Positions 26,269-35,216 are shown, counted from the first letter of the stretch. The stretch: DNA of 64,000 nt from Streptomyces caelestis (GCF_014205255.1 NZ_JACHNE010000001.1:8866001-8930000), one strand, 5' to 3'. Program-made: numbers and translations. The notes: a model not told the origin generated them from the letters alone.

Positions 26269-26883
26269 ATGACCAATGATCTTGAGCTCAGCGCAGCTGC
26301 CCTGCCCGATCCAACCCGTCCGGACGCGGGTCTTGTTCTTATCTCCGAATGGCACACCCAGGGCCCCCAAGAGCAGGAAAGAGTCATGAGCGGTGTCATC
26401 GACGCCTGGGAGAACACCCGGCTTCCCACCGCCTATCTCTCGCGCTACTGCCTCGAAGGGGTCGATGGCCAAACGATCCTCAACTATGCCCAGTGGACCC
26501 ACACCGCCGCCCACCGAGCGTTCGCCGCCGACCCCCAGAACCAGCAGACCCTCGGCAACGCGATCCAGGACCTGATCACGGCCGGCCCGCCCGGCCGCTA
26601 CACGCTCTACCGCTCCACCGCCCTGCGCGGGACCGCCGTTCGATACTTCACCACGGCGTCTTACGACACTGAAGATTTCGCAACCGCCCGCGAACTCGCT
26701 GACAAGTTGGCCGCTCGGAACGCTGCCGCCGCACCACCCGCGCTGATCGCTGAGCACTTCCACATCAGCGAAGACGGGCAGCGACTCTACGTCCTCAGCG
26801 CACACGAGGCCGAGCCAGTGGAAACCACTCCGCGCTTCCGCCCCTACCGTGGCCTGGCCCGGCGGTCGCCCGTCGCGAGCTGA
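26269..26883 (+). CDS. antibiotic-biosynthesis-monooxygenase-like protein
   Basis: The 204-residue protein has two repeats of the dimeric alpha-beta barrel kind: GLVLISEWHTQGPQEQERVM with LSRYCLEGVDGQTILNYAQW, and a second half ending GQRLYVLSAHEAEP. The QW/H pattern (ILNYAQWTHTAAHRAF) is typical of ABM/heme-degrading-like monooxygenases. ATG 26269 was chosen since the promoter leaves almost no leader; upstream codons to 26248 are in frame but lie inside the promoter. Expression is probably induced by redox-cycling compounds through a SoxR-type regulator encoded elsewhere. The substrate may be a quinone or other redox-active metabolite; this is inference. Confidence 0.75.
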   Translation: MTNDLELSAAALPDPTRPDAGLVLISEWHTQGPQEQERVMSGVIDAWENTRLPTAYLSRYCLEGVDGQTILNYAQWTHTAAHRAFAADPQNQQTLGNAIQDLITAGPPGRYTLYRSTALRGTAVRYFTTASYDTEDFATARELADKLAARNAAAAPPALIAEHFHISEDGQRLYVLSAHEAEPVETTPRFRPYRGLARRSPVAS

Positions 26884-26948
26884 AAGGCTCACGCCCGCAA
26901 ATGCTTCATTCCCTCACGCCCACCGTCCATCCCGGTGAACCTTTCCGG

Positions 26949-27617
26949 TCACGGCACTAGCGCAGCACGAGACACCCCCGACTTGGCCGCCAGGCTCCCC
27001 ACAGTCCACGGGTGGGCCGGATCGTCATGGAGAAGTCGCAGAGTATGGCCTACTACTGGATCTTCCCATGCGCGAAACCACGGTGGCGCGTGGGCCTCGG
27101 ACTGGTCGAACCAGGTCCGCAGTGTGGAGAGGAGCATCAGGTCCAGCAGCCGGTCGCGCATCACCTGCTGGCCGGGTCTGTCCGCGACGATCTCCTCGAC
27201 CACAAGATCGAGCAGCGGGCAGCGGCCGTCGGCGGCGGGGATCACCAGGACCTCGGGCAGTGCGTGGAGCAGCCGCTCGCTGATCTCGCCGCGACCGGTG
27301 TAGGCACCGCTGAGCAGCAGGGCTGAGCCGTCCGGGCTGTCGCCGGCGTCACCTTCGTCGGCGCGCGTACAGTAATCGACGCTGTTGATCATCACCTGTG
27401 GCGGAGTGGCCGGATCATCAGCGACCGTATACGGCGCCCGGCCGCGGATGATCGCGATGTCTCCGACGCCGACCGGCACCGGTTCGCCCTCGGCGGGAAC
27501 GATCCACGCCCGGCCGCGCAGCATCGTGGCCAGTGCAGCGGTGAGCCGCTGGCGAATCGCATGGACCGCCCGGGCAGCTCCGAGCGGTGGTCCGCAGGCG
27601 GAAGACAGCCCAGGCAC
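26949..27617 (-). pseudogene. AraC-family regulator, C-terminus lost
   Basis: Minus-strand sequence reads MLRGRAWIVPAEGEPVPVGV and GDIAIIRGRAPYTVADDPAT (cupin_6-type sensor domain), LLSGAYTGRGEISERLLHAL, then AHPWTVGSLAAKSGVSRAAL, the first helix-turn-helix of AraC regulators. It stops at VP-stop (26949), where family members continue with about 60 residues containing the second helix-turn-helix; RFTGM in another frame just beyond shows decay by frameshift. The N-terminus is also doubtful. It cannot bind DNA normally. It may have controlled the MFS gene that follows upstream on the same strand. Confidence 0.7.
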
Positions 27618-27632
27618 AAGCGGCCCGCGCCT

Positions 27633-28934
27633 CTACACCCGCTTCGATCCCGAGCCCCGCAGCGGCGAGCCCTCCGCTCTGTCATGGGGAGAGCCGGTAC
27701 TGTCCATCTGCCTCCAGGCCGGAAAGATCACCGGGCACAGCGTGGCGAGCAGATACACACCGCCAACCGTCAGCAGCGTGGAGGGTAGGCCGGCCGAATC
27801 CACGAGGAAGCCTGCGGCCAGTCCGCCCAGCGGAGTGACCAGCTGCACCGAGGCCGTTGTCGCACTCAGCACGCGGCTGCGCAGGTCCTCCGGCACCGTC
27901 TCATACGTCACGGTGGCCATGATGGGGTTGAGTACACCGAAGGCGAGACCCTCTACCGCCATGATCACAGCCAGCGGGGTGAAGGCGTCGGTGAAGGCGG
28001 CCACCACGAAGCGCGGCAGGCCCCCGATGAGAAAGGCGATCGTGAACACGGGCCACCGCCGAAAGCGGCTGCCCACCGCCCCAAAGACCAGCGCCCCCGT
28101 CAGAGCGCAAACCCCGAACGCCGCGTTCAGCAGACCAAGATCGACGGCGCCATCAAGCTCCTCACGGGCATGCACGGGCAGGAGCACAGCACTCCATCCC
28201 TGGTCGAGCCCCCTGGTGACCAGCGTCATCAGGCACAGGCCCAGCAGCAACGGCGTGGCCGCTACGAAGCGATACCCTTCCGCGAGTTCACGACGGTAGG
28301 CACGCAGCGACGTCGGCTCGGCCCGTCGTTGGGCCTGCGCCTCGGGCAGGCCGCGCACTCCGAACGCGAACAGTGGCGCGGCCACTGCGAATGTCGCGGC
28401 ATCCACCAACAGGACGTTCTCGGCTCCGAGTACGGCGATCAGCACGCCTCCGAGAGCGGATGCCGTCAGCGCCGCACAGCGTGCCGCACCGTCGTACAGC
28501 CCCGCAGCCCTGGTCAGCGGCATGCCGGCGCGTTCGGCGAGCGTGGGCAACAGCACGCCGCGAGCGGTTTCACCCGGCGCACGGAACAGCCCTGTCATCG
28601 CCATCAGCACGCACAGCATCCAGAACTGCAGGATGCCGGCGAACTGCAGCAGCGGGATCGCCGCAACGGCGACTGCGCAGGCGAGATCCGAGGCGACACT
28701 CACCCGTCGTCGCCCCATCCGGTCGATGACCGGACCGATGACGAGCGCAGCGAGCACGGCGGGCAGCAGTGTGCAGAACGCGACGATCCCGGCCCTGGCG
28801 GCGCTGCCCGTGCTCTGCAGCACGAACCACGGCACGCCCATGTACGTAAGGCAATTCCCAGTGATCGAAACGATGTTGGCGGCAAGAACCGCTGTCAGAG
28901 GACGGCGATCAACCGTCCCGAAGTCTTCGGACAC
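27633..28934 (-). CDS. MFS transporter
   Basis: The 433-residue protein has twelve predicted helices, starts VDRRPLTAVLAANIVSITGN and carries the loop motif GPVIDRMGRRRVSVASDLAC after helix 2. The layout matches MFS exporters of the MefA/TetV-like group (MFS_3). It sits in the cytoplasmic membrane and probably exports a drug or metabolite by proton antiport. The end SGSKRV-stop lies 15 bases before the AraC relic, so the two were probably one unit of transporter and regulator. The start ATG 28934 (MSEDFGTVD) has no strong ribosome-binding site. Nothing recognised in 28935-29190. Confidence 0.85.
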   Translation of the reverse strand: MSEDFGTVDRRPLTAVLAANIVSITGNCLTYMGVPWFVLQSTGSAARAGIVAFCTLLPAVLAALVIGPVIDRMGRRRVSVASDLACAVAVAAIPLLQFAGILQFWMLCVLMAMTGLFRAPGETARGVLLPTLAERAGMPLTRAAGLYDGAARCAALTASALGGVLIAVLGAENVLLVDAATFAVAAPLFAFGVRGLPEAQAQRRAEPTSLRAYRRELAEGYRFVAATPLLLGLCLMTLVTRGLDQGWSAVLLPVHAREELDGAVDLGLLNAAFGVCALTGALVFGAVGSRFRRWPVFTIAFLIGGLPRFVVAAFTDAFTPLAVIMAVEGLAFGVLNPIMATVTYETVPEDLRSRVLSATTASVQLVTPLGGLAAGFLVDSAGLPSTLLTVGGVYLLATLCPVIFPAWRQMDSTGSPHDRAEGSPLRGSGSKRV

Positions 28935-29210
28935 TACGGTGGTCTCCCATAAGGGGAAGCACCCACCGCGAACGAAGCAGTCAGCCGGCGGGTGAAGCGA
29001 AGTGGTCAGCGTCTGGCGCGCATGGCGAGGCGCACCGCGATGCGGTGTTCACAAGCAGCGCCTCCAACACTTCGCCGGGATGACCACCCGGCACCTCCAC
29101 GCATTGTCACCTCGGACACCGGTCCTCCGCAACGACGATCCGTTCGCAACGGGCGCCTCGAACAGGCAAACTGGTGATCGCGCCCCGTCGTGGGTCGCTA
29201 TCAACGGCTC

Positions 29211-29810
29211 ATGCTCAAAGCCGTGCTGCGCGGCCTAGCCGCCGCCTCCCTCATTGTCCTGCCCCTCACCGTCCCAGCGCCCGCTCACGCGGCAGAGACG
29301 CTTCCCTTGACCGAAGCCATCGCCGCCCTGCCTATGGGGACGGAGTCCCGGGACGGCTATGACCGGGACGCCTTCCGCCACTGGAACGCCGGTGCCAACC
29401 CGTCCGACGGCTGTAACACGCGCGCCGAAGTCCTGATCTCCGAGGCCGTCGAACCTCCAACTGTCGGCCCCAACTGCCGTCTGAAGGGCGGGCGCTGGTG
29501 GTCTTACTACGACCAGGTGTGGGTGACGTCAGCCTCCGGCCTGGACATCGACCACATGGTGCCCCTCGCGGAAAGCTGGGACAGCGGGGCGTCGGCGCGG
29601 ACGGCGCAGCGCCGCGAGGCGTACGCCAACGACCAGGGCGCGGCCGTCAGCCTGGTCGCGGTCACCGCCCGCTCGAATCGGTCCAAGGCAGACCAGGATC
29701 CTGCCCAGTGGTTGCCGCCTGCCGGCGACGTGCAGGAACACCTGACCACAGCGGTGGCGCAGTGGCGTGCCCGCTGGCTGAGTGAGCGTGGGACGGAAAT
29801 TCGCGGGTAA
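29211..29810 (+). CDS. secreted HNH endonuclease (DUF1524-type)
   Basis: The 199-residue protein begins with a Sec signal (MLKAVLRGLAAASLIVLPLT, cleavage near AHA-A). The mature part contains SRDGYDRDAFRHWNAGANPS, CNTRAEVLISEA, then the HNH core SGLDIDHMVPLAESWDSGAS with the catalytic His in DIDH, and LVAVTARSNRSKADQDPAQW with the Asn/Lys of the third motif. This is the secreted DUF1524/GmrSD-C-like nuclease type common in actinobacteria, which degrades DNA outside the cell. GTG 29190 is in frame upstream, but ATG 29211 gives a proper signal peptide. Frame intact; neighbours unrelated. Confidence 0.85.
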   Translation: MLKAVLRGLAAASLIVLPLTVPAPAHAAETLPLTEAIAALPMGTESRDGYDRDAFRHWNAGANPSDGCNTRAEVLISEAVEPPTVGPNCRLKGGRWWSYYDQVWVTSASGLDIDHMVPLAESWDSGASARTAQRREAYANDQGAAVSLVAVTARSNRSKADQDPAQWLPPAGDVQEHLTTAVAQWRARWLSERGTEIRG

Positions 29811-30093
29811 CTGACGTGGGCTGGTCGGGAGCGGCGCAATGCCTGGGGAGGTCGAGCGCCGCTCCCCAAGCGCCCGTCGCCCCGCTCCACCGCGTCTTCG
29901 CTGCCCCGGGCGACGTCGCCGATGTGGCCGAGGCGCTCGTGCGTCACTGGCGCTCGCCAGAGGGGGAGTACGGAGCGGAGTGGGATCAGGCGCACGAGGT
30001 ACGCAGGGCGGGTGAGGCCTTCCGCCGCCACCGAGCGTGTTGACCTTCACTCGAACCTCCCGCCTGCGGCGCCTGGCCCCGCGCCGGTGTCAT

Positions 30094-30771
30094 CTAGAGG
30101 GTGGGGCGAGTGTTCTGCGCTGCCATGCGGCGGCGCAGTGCGCGGCGTCGGACCGACAGTCCGGGTGAGGGGGCGAGGGTGCGCGCGTCGTGGAGGCTGT
30201 CGCCGAAGGCGCTCAGTAGGCGGTTGAGGCGGTTGGTGGGGGTCTCCGCGATCGTCGGCAGGGGTGGCGGGGAGGACTCGTGTGCTTCTTGCCAGTGCGG
30301 CCGGAAGAACGACGGCTCCCCGTCCAGAGCGCGGATGAGAGCACTGACCTCTTCCCAGCTTCCGGGCTTTTCACCGTGGAGGATCCGGCGGACGTCGTGG
30401 GCGCTGACGAGTTGTCCCGTGGCCACGGCGAGGCTGTGCGGGGAGGGGCAGGCTGCCCGTTGGTAGAGGGTGCGCAGTGCCGCGGCAAGTGTGGTGCCGG
30501 CGTCTGGTTCTTCTGGCGGAGATGGCTGGCGGGAGCGGCGGGGGCGGATGCCGTGGCGGTCGCGTTCGTCCTGCCACACCTTTCGCACGGCGTCGGTGTC
30601 GGCTCCCAGGACCAGGGCGATCTTCTCGGTGAGTTCCAGGTGGGGAACTTCTCGCCGCTGAGCACGCGGGAGAGGTAGCTCGCGGAGACCTGGACGCGCA
30701 GTCCCAGCTGGCAGCAGCGGGATGCCGCTGGCGATCTGCAGCCGGGACAGGATGGGTCTGCCACGGGCCAT
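30094..30771 (-). CDS. XRE-family regulator with scrambled helix-turn-helix
   Basis: From ATG 30771 the frame reads MARGRPILSRLQIASGIPLL and, from about 30640, HLELTEKIALVLGADTDAVR then KVWQDERDRHG, a usual XRE arrangement, and goes on to a second half with SAHDVRRILHGEKPGSWEEV and the tail RRMAAQNTRPTL-stop. Between about 30725 and 30645 the expected helix-turn-helix (VQVSASYLSRVLSGEKFPTW) is in a different frame. Two indels that cancel each other therefore leave the frame open but replace the recognition helix by unrelated residues. The protein (225 residues) is probably made but unable to bind DNA through this motif. 29811-30093 has no gene. Confidence 0.6.
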   Translation of the reverse strand: MARGRPILSRLQIASGIPLLPAGTARPGLRELPLPRAQRREVPHLELTEKIALVLGADTDAVRKVWQDERDRHGIRPRRSRQPSPPEEPDAGTTLAAALRTLYQRAACPSPHSLAVATGQLVSAHDVRRILHGEKPGSWEEVSALIRALDGEPSFFRPHWQEAHESSPPPLPTIAETPTNRLNRLLSAFGDSLHDARTLAPSPGLSVRRRALRRRMAAQNTRPTL

Positions 30772-30937
30772 AGCGCTTGGGCAGGTCCCGCCAAGGTGCC
30801 CCGGTCCGCAACCGCCACAACACGCCGTTGACGACCTGACGGTGATCCCGCCACGGCCGCCCTCGACCATCCACACCCGGCAGCAGCGGAGCTATCCGCT
30901 CCCACGCCGTATCCGTCAACTCACCCCGACCAACCAC
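30772..30937 (-). mobile_element. IS5-type transposase N-terminal remnant
   Basis: From GTG 30937 the minus strand reads VVGRGELTDTAWERIAPLLP then GVDGRGRPWRDHRQVVNGVL and WRLRTGAPWRDLPKRYGPW, the N-terminal DUF4096-like region of IS5 transposases. Homology stops at 30775, directly before the start of the XRE gene, so the XRE gene has lost its native upstream region. Confidence 0.75.
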
Positions 30938-31311
30938 AAGATCAATTATCAGACACGGCCCCAAGTCCTCGACATGCGCTCGCCGTCTCGCCCACATATG
31001 CTCTATTTGGGTGATGTTCCCTGTATGGGTGGACTGTTCACAGCCGCGAGCCATACCTGTCGGCAGTGACCAGAAGCCGCCGAGGCGGCTGCACGCTGCA
31101 TGAGGACGAGGTCGACTTCGTCCTGCTTCTGCGGCATTGCGTCGACGAACAATAGGGCTTACCCGTCGAAGACGCTCCCGTGGATTGGCAGGAGGGCAGC
31201 GCCTCCTCTACCCATTGCCCGGCGGCCATCCTGCGCCAGGAGCATCGACAGCCTCAGGCACCTACACGAGATCATCAACTTTGCCGACCCCTTGGGAAGG
31301 AAGCATTCGCC
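30938..31311. other. gene-poor stretch before protease
   Basis: About 370 bases. It should include the left end of the IS remnant and the promoter of the protease gene, but no inverted repeat or -35/-10 pair was convincing. A plus-strand scrap (LHEDEVDFVLLLRHCVDEQ-stop at 31153) looks coding-like but has no recognisable start. Confidence 0.3.
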
Positions 31312-32427
31312 ATGACCAACCTGCCGAATGACGACACCGCGGAACCGCTGACACTGGAGCAGTTGCTGGAAATGGACAACGACCCCGTCTCCGGCGAGAT
31401 GATCCCGGCTGAGATGCGGGAATCGATGTCCGAGAGGGTGGTGCACCTCTCCAGCCCGGACGGCAGCGAACGGGCCAAGCTGCCGGATCTGGGAGCCGAG
31501 CTCGCACGGAACGGGTCGTTCCAGTTGCCAGAGGGTGTGTTCCTGGGGCGGCTCGGAGGTGACGGTCGGACACAGGAGGGGGTCGGAGATTCCTGGGCGT
31601 CCACGACGCCGCCTCATCGGCCCGATTGGCGACCCCGCGTCTACCATCCGAAGGTCGCACCCACGGAACCGCCGCCGTGGGGGGTCAAGAACGGCAAAGG
31701 CGTGCGGTTGCACAAGGTGTACGGCCCTGAGAATCGCACCCCCTTCCGTCCTGAGGGCTACCCGATGACTTGTATCGGCCGCATCGAGGTCTTCGAGTCC
31801 GGCGTGAGGAGGCAGTTTGGGACGGCCGCGCTCGTCGGACCACGCCATATCGCCACCAGTGCGCACCTCATGCCCCGGGACGGGGGCGCCGGACGATGGG
31901 CCGTCAGGTTCGTCCCTGGATTCTTCAACGGCGTGTCGACGGTGGGCCTGGAGTCGTTTTGCGAGGCGTACCGCCACGTCGTCCACCCGAACAACGTGAG
32001 TGACTCCACTCAGGACCGCGACTTCGCCGTCCTGAAGCTCTACAACCCCCTAGGAAACCCCCTCGGGTGGTTCGGTACCAAAACCTACGACGACGACTGG
32101 GAGGACGAGGGACGCTGGACGCTGGTCGGGTATCCAGGCAGCATCACGGGCGCGGAGCGACCCACCTTCCAGAACGGCATCTCCGTGATCGACGACGACC
32201 CCTCGGGGGAATGGAGTGAGATCGAGCACCGCGGGGACGCGTCTGACGGGAACTCCGGCGGGCCGTTGTTCGGCACGTTTCCGGACGGGCTGCCCTACAT
32301 CATCGGGGTTCACTCCGGCGACGAGGTGCGCATGGCTGGTCCCATTGTCGCGGAGGATAACAACGTCTGCGCGGGCGGAGTTGGGATGCCGCGGATGGTG
32401 AACGCTCTGCGCGCCGAGTGGCCCTGA
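31312..32427 (+). CDS. trypsin-like (V8-type) serine protease, no signal peptide
   Basis: The 371-residue protein has the catalytic triad in order: His in ALVGPRHIATSAHLMPRDGG (about residue 185), Asp in QDRDFAVLKLYNPLG (about 240), Ser in HRGDASDGNSGGPLFGTFPD (about 310). The fold is chymotrypsin-like, closest in style to glutamyl endopeptidase (S1B) with WTLVGYPGSITGAERP between Asp and Ser. About 140 acidic and Pro-rich residues precede the protease domain, starting MTNLPNDDTAEPLTLEQLLE; there is no signal peptide or membrane helix, unusual for this class. It could act in the cytosol, perhaps on a partner protein, or be secreted by another route. The start ATG 31312 has GGAAGGAAG upstream. 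Frame intact. Confidence 0.85.
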   Translation: MTNLPNDDTAEPLTLEQLLEMDNDPVSGEMIPAEMRESMSERVVHLSSPDGSERAKLPDLGAELARNGSFQLPEGVFLGRLGGDGRTQEGVGDSWASTTPPHRPDWRPRVYHPKVAPTEPPPWGVKNGKGVRLHKVYGPENRTPFRPEGYPMTCIGRIEVFESGVRRQFGTAALVGPRHIATSAHLMPRDGGAGRWAVRFVPGFFNGVSTVGLESFCEAYRHVVHPNNVSDSTQDRDFAVLKLYNPLGNPLGWFGTKTYDDDWEDEGRWTLVGYPGSITGAERPTFQNGISVIDDDPSGEWSEIEHRGDASDGNSGGPLFGTFPDGLPYIIGVHSGDEVRMAGPIVAEDNNVCAGGVGMPRMVNALRAEWP

Positions 32428-32534
32428 GCACATTCGCCCGCGCAGGACGACCGGCCGGCCCTACGGCGTAGCAGGTGCGCGACGACGGCTCACGCAACTC
32501 AGCTCGCCGGACGCAAACAACGCCGTGAACGGTC

Positions 32535-32697
32535 CTGCGCCATCGACAAGGCCGCCTACCAGCGCCGCAACGTCGTCGAACGCTGCTTCCACCGGCCAAG
32601 CAATGGCGCGGCATCGCCACCCCGCTACGACAAGCATCCCGACCGCTACCTCGCCGGCATCACCCTCGCCAGCACACTCCTCTGGCTCGATACATGA
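32535..32697 (+). mobile_element. IS5-type transposase C-terminal remnant
   Basis: The plus strand reads AIDKAAYQRRNVVERCFHR, then with two small frame slips KQWRGIAT and PRYDKHPDRYLAGITLASTL, ending LWLDT-stop at 32697. The NVVERCF...RLKQWRGIATRYDK pattern is the DDE Glu region of IS5 transposases. Only the last about 50 codons remain. Confidence 0.7.
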
Positions 32698-32712
32698 TCG
32701 ACAAGACGTCCC

Positions 32713-32976
32713 CTACGGCCACGACCACGACCACCCCAACCGGGCCCGCTCTCGCACCAGACGTACGCCGCGCTCATAGGCGGGCCGCTGGACGGACTGC
32801 TGCTGGACATCACAGGCTGGCGGCCGGAGTAAGTCGACGACGGCGCGGCCCCGTCCACCGAGCTCGGTCAGTTCCTTGGTGCCCGGTCGCTGTACGACCC
32901 GCGCCCTGGCGAACCGCGCAAGCCTGGCCCGGGCGTGAGCTGCCGCTTCTACCACTACTCCGGCGACTCGCCCTGA
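32713..32976 (+). pseudogene. broken copy of the 7393-7689 gene
   Basis: Compared with the intact gene, the first about 35 bases are missing, one C is lost from the CCCGGGCCC run near 32741, a GAA codon is TAA at 32829 (after GGCGGCCGGAG), and three bases (TAC) are inserted near 32950. The 3' end (SCRFYHYSGDSP-stop) is preserved. The gene cannot give the 98-residue product. A minus-strand scrap at 33040-33096 (GVRLRCFLDLREQPGS-stop) is the counterpart of the short gene at 8066-8230. Confidence 0.8.
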
Positions 32977-33096
32977 CCACAGCCCCGACCATCAGCCCGA
33001 CCACGGCAGGTCAGCGGGACGCGGCCGGGGCCTGCAGCGCTACGAGCCGGGCTGCTCACGCAGGTCCAGGAAGCAGCGCAGCCTTACACCGGGCTC
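32713..33096. repeat. long near-duplicate, copy B
   Basis: Matches 7428-7723 plus 8023-8120. It lacks the 314 bases between the two CCGACCACGGC(A/T)GGT repeats of copy A and has the hybrid CCGACCACGGCAGGTCAG at 32997-33014, as expected for a deletion between short direct repeats. Confidence 0.85.
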
Positions 33097-33184
33097 GGAC
33101 ATCCCCAGCGATGCCCTGACCTGTGCCAGACCCGGCCAGTTCTGCGCCTCGGCCCGGAGCCGCCGCGCTGCGCCGCCGTCACGG

Positions 33185-34082
33185 CTACGGCAGTGTCAGG
33201 AGTGGGACGTCGGTGGGGGAGAGGTCGGTGCGGGGGCGGTGCAGGCGTGCGGGGTGGCGCCACCGGCCGGCGGCGTCGCGGGCGACATCGGCGCCGACCT
33301 CCACCACGAGCTCAGGTCGCACGAGCGTGACGTCCAGCGTCTCTCTGGTGCCCCATCCGGCGGAGAACGACCAGCCCGTCCACGGATGCCCAGGCCCGGC
33401 CGGGGCGAGGAGGCCGGCGACTGTGCTGCTGGCTGTCTGGGTGAGGGTCGTAGTGCGGCCGGTGTACTGAAGGCGCCCACGCTCGTCGTATCTACCCAGC
33501 AGCAGACTGCGCGGAGCAGCCAGGGCGCCGGTGACCGCGCCGACGATCGCCTCGGTCGTCTCACGCACTTGTACTTCCGCCACCCGCGCATGGACGGCTC
33601 GTAACGGCTGTCCAGCCGCTTGTAGACCACGCCTTCCATGCCGACCGCCGCCCATGTCAGCCACTCGCGCACCGTGGCCGGGTCGGTGGTCGACGGGCAC
33701 AGTGCCCACGGCGCCGACAGCCGGCGCGCGACGAACAGCGACTCCAATGCGGCCCGCCGCCGGTACGGCCAGAGGGTCGTGTCCGTGCCGGACAGCCGGA
33801 GCAGGTCGAAGGCGGCGGTGGGCCGGCCGCTCGGCAGCCGCCCGGGCCGCCCCAGCACCACGCCGGGCAAGCCGGTCCTGCAACCGCTCGAAGGCGAGCC
33901 GCCCTTCCTCCCACACGACCAGCTCGCCGTCCAGAGCGGTCGCGTCCGGCAGCTGCGCGGCGCCGGCCACAATCTCCGGGAACGCGGGGGCCATGTCGGT
34001 GCCGCGCCTTGAGCGCAGCACCACCTGCCCCGCGTCGACGGAGACCAGAGCCCGGAACCCGCCCTTCTCCAGAATTTGATGT
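33185..34082 (-). pseudogene. ATP-dependent DNA ligase, truncated and frameshifted
   Basis: From about 34082 the minus strand reads GGFRALVSVDAGQVVLRSRR, GTDMAPAFPEIVAGAAQLPD and ATALDGELVVWEEGRLAFER; in a second frame (about 33850-33570) AAFDLLRLSGTDTTLWPYRR, EWLTWAAVGMEGVVYKRLDS; then back in the first VRETTEAIVGAVTGALAAPR, LLLGRYDERGRLQYTGRTTT and ELVVEVGADVARDAAGRWRH to TLP-stop at 33185. These are motifs III to V and the OB-fold of LigD-like ATP ligases. Motif I with the AMP-accepting Lys is missing at the truncated N-terminus, and two frameshifts break the rest, so it is inactive. Confidence 0.8.
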
Positions 34083-34136
34083 GTCTCATGAGACAGAGCG
34101 TCGGGCGCCACTGACCACTCAGGGGCGCAACGCGGT

Positions 34137-34319
34137 TCACTTCTTGTCGGCTCCGCAGTCCTTCAGTGGCTTGGGCGCCGGGATGTAACTGAACGCCGAG
34201 CCCGGCCTGGCCGTGATCATCGACGGCTTGCTGGCGCCTCCGAAGAGGAGCTTCCAGGTGGCCATCAGCCGAGCGTGCTCGCCCTCTCGCGTGTTGTGTT
34301 TGGCGGCGGGGAGGTCCAT
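34137..34319 (-). CDS. short hypothetical protein next to IS
   Basis: From ATG 34319 the minus strand reads MDLPAAKHNTREGEHARLMA then TWKLLFGGASKPSMITARPG, ending KDCGADKK-stop at 34137 (60 residues). I do not recognise it. The 886-bp IS begins nine bases upstream of the ATG, so the natural start may have been further upstream and cut off; the codons between (KA) are in frame. No signal peptide remains. It may be only the end of a larger protein. Confidence 0.35.
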   Translation of the reverse strand: MDLPAAKHNTREGEHARLMATWKLLFGGASKPSMITARPGSAFSYIPAPKPLKDCGADKK

Positions 34320-34327
34320 GGCTTTTA

Positions 34328-35213
34328 GAGGTCCTAACAAAGGCGTTGGACGTGTCGGTGGGTGATGAGGCAGGTGGCGAGGCCAAGGAAGGCTTCGTGG
34401 ATGTCGTCGCGTCTTTCCCAGCGGATGCGCAGGCGGCGGAAGCCGTGGAGCCAGGAGATGGTGCGTTCGACGACCCAGCGGAAGATGCCCAGGCCGGAGC
34501 CGTGCGGCTGTCCGCGTTCGGCGACCACGGGCCGGATACCGCGTTTCCGCAGCAGCCGCCGGTACTTGTCGTGGTCATAGCCGCGGTCGGCGAAGAGCAT
34601 GTCCGGCCGTCTGCGTGGCCGTCCGACGACGCCGGCCACGGGTGGGACCTTGTCCAGCAGGGGCAGGAGTTGGGTGACGTCGTTACGGTTCCCGCCGGTC
34701 AGCGACACAGCGAGCGGGACGCCCTGGCCATCGACAAGGACGTGGTGTTTGCTGCCCGGCCGTGCGCGGTCGACCGGGCTGGGACCGCTTTTGGGCCTCT
34801 GCGGGCCGCCCGCACGTGGGAGGAGTCGATCACCGCCCGCGACCAGTCCAGCTGCTTCGCCGACCGCAGCCTCTACAGCAGCACCAAGTGCAGCTGGTCC
34901 CACACGCCGGCCTCGTTCCAGGCGGCCAGGCGTCGCCAGCACGTCATACCCGAACCAAAGCCCAGCTCCTGCGGCAGGTACTCCCACTGGATGCCGGTGT
35001 GCAGCACGAACAGGATCCCGCACAGGGCCTGCCGGTCAGGCACTCGCGGCCGGCCCGCCACCAGCTTCGGCCCCGGCTCGGGCAGTAACGGCTCGATGAG
35101 CGACCACAGTTCGTCCGACACGATCCACGGCCGCGACTGACGTTTCCCCACGACCCGACCAACGAGCAGACAAGCCCGATGGTCACTTGATCAACAACTT
35201 CTGTTAGGACCTC
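34328..35213 (-). mobile_element. 886-bp IS5-family IS, copy 1
   Basis: Ends GAGGTCCTAACA and TGTTAGGACCTC are perfect inverted repeats. The IS is flanked by TTA on both sides (34325-34327 and 35214-35216), a TNA target duplication typical of the IS427 group of IS5. It is nearly identical to copy 2 at 53724-54609; I count four differences. Confidence 0.95.
34334..35151 (-). pseudogene. transposase of IS copy 1 (amber codon)
   Basis: orfA starts at 35151 (MGKRQSRPWIVSDELWSLIE) and orfB, one frame away, runs to 34334 (end LITHRHVQRLC). In copy 2 the two join by a -1 shift at CCCAAAAGC. Here orfA stops early: TAG at about 34875 replaces the AAG codon of copy 2 (LVLL-stop instead of LVLLKRLRS). 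DDE residues are visible in orfB (DRGYD, E in VVERTISW). Copy 1 is therefore unable to make transposase but could be moved by copy 2. Confidence 0.9.
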
Positions 35214-35216
35214 TTA

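Noticed and set aside
29211..32427. Defence island formed by HNH nuclease, XRE regulator and protease
   Set aside because: The nuclease has a signal peptide and acts outside the cell, and the genes are separated by IS scraps and not in one operon.
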